From contig CAYYXF010000013.1 in the NCBI GenBank assembly GCA_964475545.1, forward strand, positions 1 to 21,376: a DNA stretch of 21,376 nucleotides. Reading direction: 5' to 3'. The position numbers were made by a program, and so were the translations under genes. Shown here piece by piece: positions 15,215 to 21,376 of this stretch. The notes beneath the pieces are model-generated. The model saw nothing but the letters and a program-made list of their open reading frames with translations, searched no databases and was not told where the DNA came from. Source of the DNA: DASPTR01 sp964475545 (GTDB taxonomy: Archaea > Thermoproteota > Bathyarchaeia > Bathyarchaeales > Bathycorpusculaceae). How positions within the stretch are numbered: the first letter of the stretch is position 1; every line of letters begins with the position of its first letter.

Positions 15215-15760
15215 CTAGACACGCAGAATTTTGCGTATTATTCTCTCGGCACATTCTTCGGGCGCGAGTTTCACCGTGTCTAACGTTATCTCTGGATCCA
15301 ATGGCGGTTCATAGGGTTGCCCAACACCAGGTACTGTTGACGTCTCTCCCTTCAGGGCACGACTGTAGATTTGTTTTGGCGCTTCGTAGGTTTTGCCCCT
15401 CGTGCCTTCACGTTGCATGCAAACTTTCAAGGGACATTTGAGATAGGCTTCCATGAATCTTGGTATCTGTTGTCTAGCGTTTTTCCTGTAACGCCTAAGG
15501 TTGCCTGTGGCGTCGATGACAACGTTCACGCCATTCTGTGTTAACAATCTTGCAATGTATACGAGCGTAGAGTAGACTGAGTCGCGCTCTTCAAGTGTGT
15601 ATGTAGGTTTCGGAGTCAGAATCTTGCGCAGGGCATCCGAGGGCACGAGCTGAGCATGAATGCCTTTTTTATTCAGAAGCTTGAATAAAGCCTCGGCAAC
15701 AACAGATTTGCCGCTGCCTGGCAAACCTGTTATCCAAACGCACCAACCGTTTTCTTCCAT
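15215..15760 (-). CDS. P-loop kinase related to adenylylsulfate kinase (CysC-like)
   Basis: The 181-residue product is a small P-loop kinase most like APS kinase. Walker A is GLPGSGKS (12-19). A second strand gives LVPSDALRK (38-46), where APS kinases have an LDGD-type motif. VNVVIDATGNLRRYRKNAR (78-96) occupies the place of the FISPFR-type substrate segment, which is absent. The segment TVPGVGQPYEPPLDPEITLDT (142-162) matches the APS-kinase C-terminal pattern. The fold is clear, but the changed substrate segments suggest a phosphate acceptor other than APS. No sulfate activation or reduction gene is nearby. It is 17 bases behind the GIY-YIG gene. Confidence 0.8.
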   Translation of the reverse strand: MEENGWCVWITGLPGSGKSVVAEALFKLLNKKGIHAQLVPSDALRKILTPKPTYTLEERDSVYSTLVYIARLLTQNGVNVVIDATGNLRRYRKNARQQIPRFMEAYLKCPLKVCMQREGTRGKTYEAPKQIYSRALKGETSTVPGVGQPYEPPLDPEITLDTVKLAPEECAERIIRKILRV

Positions 15761-15777
15761 GCTGACTGCATCCTGTG

Positions 15778-16170
15778 CTACAGTGCTAATTCATCCATGT
15801 ATTCTCTTAAAAACTCGTAGTCCTGAACTCTGAACAGGTGGCTGTCACATTTGCAGTCAGATGAACCGAATCCCTTTATCGCAAGTCCTTTCTTGCCCAA
15901 TTCCTTCGCAAGCTTGCATTCTTCTGATCTTGCTCCTTTCTTGTGAAACACTTTGAACACGCTAACACGTTCGGAGCCAAGCAAGTAGTCGACATGCCAG
16001 AATTCCCGTTTGGTCCTGCTAAGGTGCCTAGCTGCTCTCTTTTCTAGGTTGGTTTGGGCAGAACCAACATAAACGTACAATCCCTTATCGAACTTCATTT
16101 CATGCATAGCGCCAATGCTTGCAACAACATCCTTGCCCACTGAAATAACTAGAGCGTAGATGCCTCTCAT
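15778..16170 (-). CDS. DUF123 GIY-YIG domain protein
   Basis: The 130-residue product belongs to the DUF123 branch of the GIY-YIG nuclease superfamily. The paired motifs are GIYALVI (3-9) and GLYVYVGSAQ (30-39). RAARHL and FWHVDYLL follow, then SEECKLAKEL with the expected acidic position. The end is the DUF123 hallmark GFGSSDCKCDSHLF (about 100-113) with paired Cys and His that could bind metal. Members are found alone or fused to endonuclease III; their function is not established. It lies between a tiny Cys-containing gene and the CysC-like kinase with gaps of 13 and 17 bases. Confidence 0.9.
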   Translation of the reverse strand: MRGIYALVISVGKDVVASIGAMHEMKFDKGLYVYVGSAQTNLEKRAARHLSRTKREFWHVDYLLGSERVSVFKVFHKKGARSEECKLAKELGKKGLAIKGFGSSDCKCDSHLFRVQDYEFLREYMDELAL

Positions 16171-16183
16171 CGCGCTAGTCCAT

Positions 16184-16390
16184 TCATGAATTGCTGTTCT
16201 TGTACCACTTCAGAATCTGTTCCACAGCTTCGGGCGAGTAGCCTATGTCCCTAAGCATCCTCGCCAGATCATCGATTGATTCAGCCCCCAAACCCAAGCA
16301 CCGTAGACAACAGATATTTGGAGCAAATCCGTATTTATCTCTTAGTACTTGATCCGACATATGACAAGTCGCGTCGTGTCTTACAGGCAT
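16184..16390 (-). CDS. Small hypothetical protein with clustered cysteines
   Basis: The 68-residue product is not recognised. It has a Cys cluster at 27, 28 and 31 in ICCLRCLGLG, followed by two likely helices, IDDLARMLRDIGYSP and EAVEQILKWYKNS, which loosely recall a three-helix UBA-like bundle. A start at an ATG ten codons in (16360) is possible. Gene order and tight spacing, 13 bases from each neighbour, suggest it is real and co-transcribed with the kinase upstream and the GIY-YIG gene downstream. Confidence 0.6.
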   Translation of the reverse strand: MPVRHDATCHMSDQVLRDKYGFAPNICCLRCLGLGAESIDDLARMLRDIGYSPEAVEQILKWYKNSNS

Positions 16391-16403
16391 GGTTGCTCAG
16401 AGC

Positions 16404-17531
16404 CTAAGAATCGCTGAGGTAAGAGTTCACGCGGGTCAGATCAAATTTCTCGCATGTCAAAACGTTCCTAACGAAGTTAAGCAGCTTGGAACGGACTTGC
16501 TTTTCAAGTTGAGGATACCAGATGGGGGAGGCCACGACCAAACCACGCCAAGCATAGAATGGTTGGATCGCTTCCAGAATTTCTGTGTCGCTAGTCTTCT
16601 TCAAGTAGTTCTCCCAGAAGAGACTGAACAATCGTTCGAAAATTCCGGTCAACTCTCCATATTTCTGCAAGGAATAGAAAACATAGTTAATTGTCATTGC
16701 ACCGACATCGTCTGCAGGCTCTCCCCATTCACCTCTGCTGCGATCTAAGATCGTGAAGTCTGTTCCCTCCCGAAACAGCACATTCCAAGGGTGAAAATCG
16801 CCGTGCACCTGGCTAAGCCTGTGGCCCATGCGCTTCAGGCGCCAACGCCACGCTACACTGTGCCTTTCAACATCAATCAAATCAGCCTCGCCTACGAAAT
16901 CAAGGTCAGGGGGATAGCTATCAAGCAAACCCATGATGCATTCTCCATGCCCCACAAGCTCACGGGCCCGCCTAACATAGAGCCACGGAGCTTCACGCTT
17001 GACCTTGTGAATCTCAACAAGATAGTCAGACAAGGCCAAGCAACGCTGTTCGTCCAGTTCGCTGATTCGCCCGGTTTCCTTCATGCGATCCAAATCGAAA
17101 TGATAAAGCCTCCCGTCCGCGAATTCGGTCAGGATGAAAAACTCACCACATTTGCCCAACGATGCTAAGCATTTTGACCCTGGCACAAACGCGCCGACAT
17201 CTAGGGAACGTACATGCCGCGGTAACTTGCCAAATGCTGAGTGTTGCCAAAGCAGAATTTGAGCTCGGTCAGAAAAATGGTCATGCCCAAAACCTTCAGG
17301 TCGCATGGTCTCCAGAACAACCCGTTTCACTTTGTTGCCAACAGCAAACTCGATAACATAAGGGAACCCATACCCAAACCCCTTCAAGTCCGCATATCCC
17401 CCCTGTTTCTGTTCACCCAGCCTCCAAGCTCCTTGAACCTTCACTTCCTTACCATGTAGAGTTGACAGATACTCGCACAGGATTTCCTTCGAAATCCTTA
17501 ATTCAGTTTCACTTCTCTTTCTTGTCATCAT
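16404..17531 (-). CDS. APH-fold phosphotransferase (protein-kinase-like)
   Basis: The 375-residue product has the aminoglycoside phosphotransferase / choline kinase fold. The catalytic loop is QVHGDFHPWNVLF (241-253) with Asp245 as likely base and Asn250 as metal ligand. The metal-binding Asp263 follows in ILDRSRGEWGEPADDVG, where the residues after Asp differ from the common D-W/F. The N-terminal lobe has VVLETMRPEGFGHD, with Glu74 rather than the usual VAK-type lysine. The substrate may be a small molecule or a sugar; resistance to aminoglycosides is not implied. Its start overlaps the upstream membrane protein end by 23 bases, which suggests translational coupling. The start may be one codon later. 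Confidence 0.82.
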   Translation of the reverse strand: MMTRKRSETELRISKEILCEYLSTLHGKEVKVQGAWRLGEQKQGGYADLKGFGYGFPYVIEFAVGNKVKRVVLETMRPEGFGHDHFSDRAQILLWQHSAFGKLPRHVRSLDVGAFVPGSKCLASLGKCGEFFILTEFADGRLYHFDLDRMKETGRISELDEQRCLALSDYLVEIHKVKREAPWLYVRRARELVGHGECIMGLLDSYPPDLDFVGEADLIDVERHSVAWRWRLKRMGHRLSQVHGDFHPWNVLFREGTDFTILDRSRGEWGEPADDVGAMTINYVFYSLQKYGELTGIFERLFSLFWENYLKKTSDTEILEAIQPFYAWRGLVVASPIWYPQLEKQVRSKLLNFVRNVLTCEKFDLTRVNSYLSDS

Positions 17532-17988
17532 TAGGCTTCACCCAAGTAACAACGGCCCGCTGAAGATACATCCCTAAACTTACAGCGGAGCTCAAATATA
17601 TGATCATAATGAGCCAGAACAGGTTAATTCCACGGCTGAGGATTGTAGGTAGCAAGAAGTTCACCGCGAACGCCGCCGTTAGCCTCAAGTAGACATAGAA
17701 CACAAAGCCAATCAGACCGAGGAAAAACACCTTATCCAGCATTTGTGAACGTTTGAGTTCCTTGTTTTTGATGTACCATAGTACACATGCAATACCCACC
17801 GTGATAAACAGGTAGATCACCGCATAAAGGTACAGGTAGATTGAACCTGCCCTAACGAAGAAGCTGGCGAAGAAGCCCTGTTCATAGTACTGCAAAGAAT
17901 AGCCTAGACTCTCCACGTAGAAAGTGGATATGACGTCCAACAAGGCGAGAAGGGGCAAAATCCAAATCGCCTTGTCAACAGCGTCCAA
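17509..17988 (-). CDS. Four-helix membrane protein, hypothetical
   Basis: This 159-residue protein has four hydrophobic stretches: about 8-28, 43-72, 87-112 and 120-146. The first contains Asp and Thr (LLALLDVISTFYVESLG), loosely like small DUF5658-type membrane proteins, which I hold weakly. The C-terminus is short and charged (KPNDDKKEK). The start codon is TTG at 17988, supported by GAGGT seven bases upstream and a TATA box about 45 bases upstream. It is the first gene of the minus-strand group that includes the APH-fold kinase. Confidence 0.8.
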   Translation of the reverse strand: MDAVDKAIWILPLLALLDVISTFYVESLGYSLQYYEQGFFASFFVRAGSIYLYLYAVIYLFITVGIACVLWYIKNKELKRSQMLDKVFFLGLIGFVFYVYLRLTAAFAVNFLLPTILSRGINLFWLIMIIYLSSAVSLGMYLQRAVVTWVKPNDDKKEK

Positions 17989-18028
17989 ACATGCTTACCT
18001 CTGGGTTAATGCTAAACGAGCTTGGGAA

Positions 18029-18040
18029 GCTTTAAGCCTT
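18029..18040 (-). promoter_or_regulatory. TATA-like element for the membrane protein / kinase group
   Basis: Minus strand AAGGCTTAAAGC, centred about 46 bases before the TTG start. Predicted transcription start is near 18007, just upstream of the GAGGT ribosome binding site (minus strand, 18001-17997). Confidence 0.45.
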
Positions 18041-18066
18041 AAGCGAAAAAGTCACGGCGCCCTAAG

Positions 18067-18074
18067 TTTATATT
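18067..18074 (+). promoter_or_regulatory. TATA box for the deaminase / hydrolase pair
   Basis: TTTATATT is centred 37 bases before the chosen ATG at 18107, so transcription would start near 18097. AAGGA at 18096-18100 sits at the predicted start. With the minus-strand box at 18029-18040, this makes a divergent promoter pair. Confidence 0.55.
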
Positions 18075-18106
18075 CGAAATTCACTTCACACTACAAAGGA
18101 ATGCTC

Positions 18107-19459
18107 ATGAACTTGCTATTGCATGATGCCACGATAGTCACATGCAACAAAAGGATAATTCGAGAAGGCGCAGTAGTGGTCGAGAATGGGAGAATCGCAG
18201 ACGTTGGGAAGTCTGCGAGCATCAGAAGAAAGTATGGAAGAGGCTACGAAAAGCTAGATGTGAAAGGCAAGGTAGTCATCCCTGGTCTCATCAACACGCA
18301 CCAGCATGCTGCTATGAGCCTGTTGAGAGGATATGCGGATGATTTACCGCTCAGCGAATGGCTTGAAAAGTGGATATGGCCGATTGAGAAGTATATGACA
18401 CCTTCTGACATCTATGTTGGAGCATCATTGACAGCAGTAGAATCCATCCTGAGCGGAACAACCACAGTAAACACAATGTACCACTATGCGCCAGAAGAGA
18501 ATGAGGCAAAAGCGTTCGCAGACGCCGGCCTCAGAGGAGTAATCGGCCATGTCTGCTTCTCCTGGAGGAAGAAAGAAGATAGGAAGGCAACGGTCGACCT
18601 CGCCAAAAACTGGCATGGCAAAACTGATGGCATAATCCGCACAAGCGTCGATCCGCACTCACCCTATACTGTGGATCCAGAATATATGAAGGAACTGAAA
18701 ACTATCAGAGACGAGCTAAACGAGAAGTACGGTTCAGAAGAGGCCCCGATAATCTGCCACGTCCACGCCGCAGAAACTAGGGATGAGCCGGAAAAGGTCA
18801 GGCAAGCCTTCGGTAATTCATTGAAAGACGGAGTAATGGATTACCTTGACTCGTTAGGCGTCTTGGATGAGCACGTTGTTGCTGCGCATTGCGTCGCGTT
18901 ATCGGCGAAAGACATGGAGGTCATGAAGCGTAGAAGGGTTAAGGCTTCACACAATCCCATATCAAACCTCAAACTTGCGTCAGGCGTGAGCCCAGTTGCG
19001 CAAATGTTGGAAAGAGGAATAACAGTTTCGCTGGGCACGGACAGTCCCTGCTCAAACAACACGGCAGACATGTTCGAAATTATGAAGACAACAGCCATCT
19101 TGCACAAAGGTGTAAACCAGAACCCAACACTGCTGCCCGCAGAACAGGTCCTTGAAATGGCAACCATACAAGGTGCCGAGGCTCTGTCGTGGGAGAAAGA
19201 AATAGGCTCAATAGAAGTCAACAAGAAGGCAGATATGGCAATCATTGACTTCAAGAAGCCACATCTCTGCCCTCTATACCATGAGACAAGCCATCTGGTC
19301 TACGCAACCAAGGCTGCTGACGTTGAAGCAGTGATAATAAACGGGAAAATGGTCATGGAGAACAGAAAACTGGCAACCGTGAATGACGAACGAGTTATGG
19401 AGGCGGCCAAAAAAGCAAAATACCGTCTTATCGATAAGTTAGCCGCCAACGTTAAATAG
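18107..19459 (+). CDS. dadD: Amidohydrolase, S-adenosylhomocysteine / 5'-deoxyadenosine deaminase family
   Basis: The 450-residue product is a COG0402-type amidohydrolase of the SAH / methylthioadenosine / 5'-deoxyadenosine deaminase group, which converts the adenine base to hypoxanthine. Metal and catalytic residues appear in GLINTHQHAAM (His65, His67), CHVHAAET (His220, Glu223), AAHCVAL (His261) and GTDSPCSNNT (Asp312). SHNPISNLKLASG at 281-293 is typical of the group. The frame is open to 17924 upstream, but that part overlaps the promoter and the opposite gene. ATG 18107 with AAGGA six bases upstream is preferred over ATG 18101. The next gene, 27 bases on, is a SAH hydrolase homologue, so S-adenosylhomocysteine is the probable substrate. 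Confidence 0.9.
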   Translation: MNLLLHDATIVTCNKRIIREGAVVVENGRIADVGKSASIRRKYGRGYEKLDVKGKVVIPGLINTHQHAAMSLLRGYADDLPLSEWLEKWIWPIEKYMTPSDIYVGASLTAVESILSGTTTVNTMYHYAPEENEAKAFADAGLRGVIGHVCFSWRKKEDRKATVDLAKNWHGKTDGIIRTSVDPHSPYTVDPEYMKELKTIRDELNEKYGSEEAPIICHVHAAETRDEPEKVRQAFGNSLKDGVMDYLDSLGVLDEHVVAAHCVALSAKDMEVMKRRRVKASHNPISNLKLASGVSPVAQMLERGITVSLGTDSPCSNNTADMFEIMKTTAILHKGVNQNPTLLPAEQVLEMATIQGAEALSWEKEIGSIEVNKKADMAIIDFKKPHLCPLYHETSHLVYATKAADVEAVIINGKMVMENRKLATVNDERVMEAAKKAKYRLIDKLAANVK

Positions 19460-19486
19460 CTAAGTCATGAATGAGCAGCAACGAGG

Positions 19487-20752
19487 ATGGAAAGATTGGA
19501 GAACTTCAAAGTGAAAGATACAGCCCTAGCGGCTAAAGGCCATCTGCAAATAGAATGGGCTTCGAAACACATGCCCGTGCTGAATCAGATAAGAGAGAGG
19601 TTCGCCGACGAGAAACCGTTTAAAGGCGTGAGCCTAGGGGCATGCTTGCACGTAACGAAGGAAACCGCAGTTCTCATTTACGCCTTCCTCGTAGGTGGAG
19701 CAAAAGTGGCGTTATGTGGGTCTAACCCGCTTTCAACACAAGACGATGTCGCAGCGGCGCTGGCGGAGAAAGGCATTAGCGTGTTTGCATGGCGCGAACA
19801 AACGACCAAAGAATACTACTGGTGTATCGAGAAGACAATAGACCACAATCCCCTGATAACACTGGACGATGGAGCAGACCTAGTAGGCACAATCCACAGC
19901 AAAAGAGCAGATCTCTTACCGTGCATCAAGGGAGGAACAGAAGAAACAACGACTGGCGTCCTACGTCTAAGGGCTATGGAAAAGACTGGAGACCTCAAGT
20001 ACCCAATAATAGCAGTAAACGATGCCTACACAAAATACCTGTTCGACAACCGCTATGGAACAGGACAAAGCACTATAGACGGAATCCTTAGAGCCACAAA
20101 CATCCTACTGGCAGGCAAAAACTTCGTGGTCTGCGGTTATGGATGGTGCGCCAGAGGAATAGCCATGAGAGCGCAAGGAATGGGCGCGAACGTAATAGTA
20201 ACCGAGGTCAACCCGCTTAGGGCATTGGAAGCCGCAATGAATGGATTCCGCGTGCTACCAATGATCAAAGCTTCAGCCATCGGCGACATATTCGTTACAG
20301 CAACAGGCGACATAAACGTGATACGGAAAGAACACATGCAGAAGATGAAAGACGGCGCAATACTTGCCAACAGTGGGCACTTCAACGTTGAAATAAGCCT
20401 GAAAGACCTAGAGGGATTGGCAACTTCGAAGCGAAACCTACGAACAAACCTTGATGAATACGTTCTCAAAAACGGCAGGAGACTGTATCTGTTAGCAGAT
20501 GGAAGACTTGTCAATCTTGCCGCAGCAGAAGGACACCCTTCAGAAGTTATGGACATGTCATTCGCGAACCAGGCTCTCAGCGTGGAATACTTGGTCAAAA
20601 CTGAAAGAATGGTGCCAAGAGTCTATGCGGTTCCAAAAGAGATAGATGAAAGAATAGCAAGGCTGAAACTCGCCGCAATGAATATACGGATAGACAAGCT
20701 GACAACTGAACAGAAAAAGTATCTGACAACTTGGGAAATGGGAACGATCTAA
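19487..20752 (+). CDS. ahcY: Adenosylhomocysteinase homologue, short archaeal form (possible S-inosylhomocysteine hydrolase)
   Basis: The 421-residue protein cleaves S-adenosyl- or S-inosylhomocysteine to homocysteine and a nucleoside with tightly bound NAD. Active-site residues are visible: His55 (LHVTKETAVL), SNPLSTQDD (79-87), Asp131, Glu153 (GGTEETTTG), Lys183, Asp187 and Asn188 (TKYLFDNRYG). The NAD fold has GYGWCARGIA (217-226) and Glu240. The C-terminus stops at TTWEMGTI, so it lacks the final Lys/Tyr tail that contacts NAD of the partner subunit in eukaryotic and many bacterial enzymes. The Methanocaldococcus enzyme, which acts on S-inosylhomocysteine, is short too. The adjacent deaminase fits that route. 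Confidence 0.95.
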   Translation: MERLENFKVKDTALAAKGHLQIEWASKHMPVLNQIRERFADEKPFKGVSLGACLHVTKETAVLIYAFLVGGAKVALCGSNPLSTQDDVAAALAEKGISVFAWREQTTKEYYWCIEKTIDHNPLITLDDGADLVGTIHSKRADLLPCIKGGTEETTTGVLRLRAMEKTGDLKYPIIAVNDAYTKYLFDNRYGTGQSTIDGILRATNILLAGKNFVVCGYGWCARGIAMRAQGMGANVIVTEVNPLRALEAAMNGFRVLPMIKASAIGDIFVTATGDINVIRKEHMQKMKDGAILANSGHFNVEISLKDLEGLATSKRNLRTNLDEYVLKNGRRLYLLADGRLVNLAAAEGHPSEVMDMSFANQALSVEYLVKTERMVPRVYAVPKEIDERIARLKLAAMNIRIDKLTTEQKKYLTTWEMGTI

Positions 20753-20776
20753 CGGAAACGAAAAGCCATGGTAAAC

Positions 20777-20816
20777 TTTAAAAGGTATAAAGAAGTAAAC
20801 ATGGCTTACATGGTGA
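20777..20816 (+). promoter_or_regulatory. Promoter and RBS of the two-helix membrane protein
   Basis: TTTAAAAG at 20777-20784 is a good TATA box. GGTGA at 20812-20816, seven bases before the ATG at 20824, is a clear ribosome binding site. Two nearer ATGs (20801 and 20810) are out of frame, so 20824 is the start. Confidence 0.5.
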
Positions 20817-20823
20817 AACAGAA

Positions 20824-21198
20824 ATGGTGAGCAAGGACCAATCGATTGGAGGATTAATCTTCATAGTGTGCGTCGCAGTCGCCATATTCTATGTCGTTAC
20901 ACTTTTCTATCCGTGGTGGCTTCAAAACTGGGCAGACCCAGGGGTTGTTCAATTCTGGATAGTCGCAGTGCCAGTCTTCATAGCATTTGTGGCTATAATG
21001 GGAATAGGCGCTTGGATAGGCTGGACAATGGCAACAACACCACCGCCAAAACCAATAGAAGAGATAACTAGTGAAATCGAAGAGAAGAAAGAGGAAGTAC
21101 CACCGCCGCCAGAACCAGAAAAGGAAGCAAAACCCCCAGAGGCATCCCCAGAAGGGCCCCCTGAGGAGAAGAAGCCAGAAAGAAAGAGAAGGACATAG
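20824..21198 (+). CDS. Two-helix membrane protein with Pro/Glu/Lys-rich tail, hypothetical
   Basis: The 124-residue product has two hydrophobic helices: about 9-33 (GLIFIVCVAVAIFYVVTLFY) and about 44-67 (FWIVAVPVFIAFVAIMGIGA). They are joined by a Trp-rich loop (PWWLQNWADPG). A tail of about 55 residues follows, made of Pro, Glu and Lys (PPPPEPEKEAKPPEASPEGP). The tail is low complexity and probably cytoplasmic and unstructured. I know of no function. It has its own TATA box and ribosome binding site behind the SAH hydrolase gene. Confidence 0.78.
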   Translation: MVSKDQSIGGLIFIVCVAVAIFYVVTLFYPWWLQNWADPGVVQFWIVAVPVFIAFVAIMGIGAWIGWTMATTPPPKPIEEITSEIEEKKEEVPPPPEPEKEAKPPEASPEGPPEEKKPERKRRT

Positions 21199-21211
21199 AA
21201 AAGCCCCTGAC

Positions 21212-21220
21212 TCTTTTTCT
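21212..21220 (+). terminator. T-tract after the membrane protein gene
   Basis: TCTTTTTCT lies 14-22 bases after the stop, with TTTTT at 21214-21218. This matches the archaeal U-tract termination signal; no hairpin is required. Confidence 0.45.
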
Positions 21221-21319
21221 TGCGGAAACCAATTCTCGCATGGTATACTACAATTGAGTTATGGACTCTCGCATGGAGTTAGTCAATTATCTCCGGTTAT
21301 TCTCAGAATTTGTGCTAGG

Positions 21320-21376
21320 TGGCGCCGGGGAAGGGATTCGAACCCCTGCGAGCCCACGGGCCCACTGGCTTACCTG
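21320..21376 (-). tRNA. tRNA-Ser 3' part, likely intron-containing, cut by the window end
   Basis: On the minus strand the 3' end is visible. CCA is at 21322-21320, discriminator G at 21323, the acceptor 3' strand CCCCGGC at 21330-21324, and the T arm AGGGG-TTCGAAT-CCCTT at 21347-21331. The long variable arm GGGCC-CGTG-GGCTC (21363-21350) shows a class II tRNA; with discriminator G the identity is serine, not leucine. The preceding anticodon-stem strand is GCCAG (21369-21365), then A at 21370. The bases before that, CAGGTA (21376-21371), do not make a normal serine anticodon loop, so an intron probably interrupts positions 37/38. The 5' half lies outside the window. Confidence 0.75.

Noticed and set aside
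16791..17168. Plus-strand 125-codon frame inside the APH-fold kinase
   Set aside because: It is antisense to a gene with clear catalytic motifs and shows no domain of its own.
21320..21376. tRNA-Leu(CAG) reading of the last tRNA
   Set aside because: It would give a TCAGG-type loop, but the discriminator is G where archaeal tRNA-Leu has A, and the variable arm joins best with GCCAG as the anticodon-stem strand.

Overview
The window is archaeal chromosome. The evidence is the set of archaea/eukaryote-type information genes (ribosomal proteins eS6, eS24 and eS31; aIF2-gamma; RNA polymerase subunit Rpo7; Spt4), a GTP-dependent dephospho-CoA kinase, a fused Fae-HPS enzyme, and TATA-box promoters in place of -35/-10 boxes. 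Moderate GC, GTG/TTG starts and tetrahydromethanopterin-linked C1 chemistry would fit a TACK-group archaeon such as Bathyarchaeia. That placement is inference; no rRNA is present. I see no CRISPR array, insertion sequence, phage gene or toxin-antitoxin pair.

Layout. Positions 1-29 are the 3' end of a tRNA. Next come a TIGR04076-type Cys/His protein (minus), an M32 carboxypeptidase (plus), and a tiny two-helix membrane protein (minus). A three-domain protein (Fis-like HTH, Fae, HPS) follows at 2849-4294, with a convergent MFS transporter after it. Positions 5662-10379 hold a long plus-strand information cluster: eS6, aIF2-gamma, a PIN-domain protein, Rpo7, Spt4, dephospho-CoA kinase, eS24, eS31 and a possible SecB-fold protein. 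Several of its junctions overlap by 4 bases or lie within a few bases. The facing minus-strand operon (13697-10399) is uL3-uL4-uL23-uL2-uS19 and ends there.

From 13970 on lie a coiled-coil/zinc protein, a PyrE-like phosphoribosyltransferase, and a minus-strand group made of a four-helix membrane protein, an APH-fold kinase, a small Cys-containing protein, a DUF123 GIY-YIG protein and an APS-kinase-like P-loop kinase. A plus-strand pair, an S-adenosylhomocysteine deaminase-like amidohydrolase and a short-form S-adenosyl/S-inosylhomocysteine hydrolase, comes next. The window closes with a two-helix membrane protein and a truncated tRNA-Ser on the minus strand.

How the genes work together. The plus-strand information cluster and the rpl operon build the translation and transcription machinery. 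The deaminase/hydrolase pair probably recycles S-adenosylhomocysteine by way of S-inosylhomocysteine. The HTH-Fae-HPS protein would condense formaldehyde with tetrahydromethanopterin and, run backwards through HPS, release formaldehyde while making pentose phosphate.

The most striking novelty is that HTH-Fae-HPS gene. A DNA-binding-like domain is joined to a bifunctional C1 enzyme, and its promoter holds several TGTC/GACA inverted repeats, two of which flank the TATA box about four helical turns apart. This suggests an enzyme that represses its own gene, which is a hypothesis.
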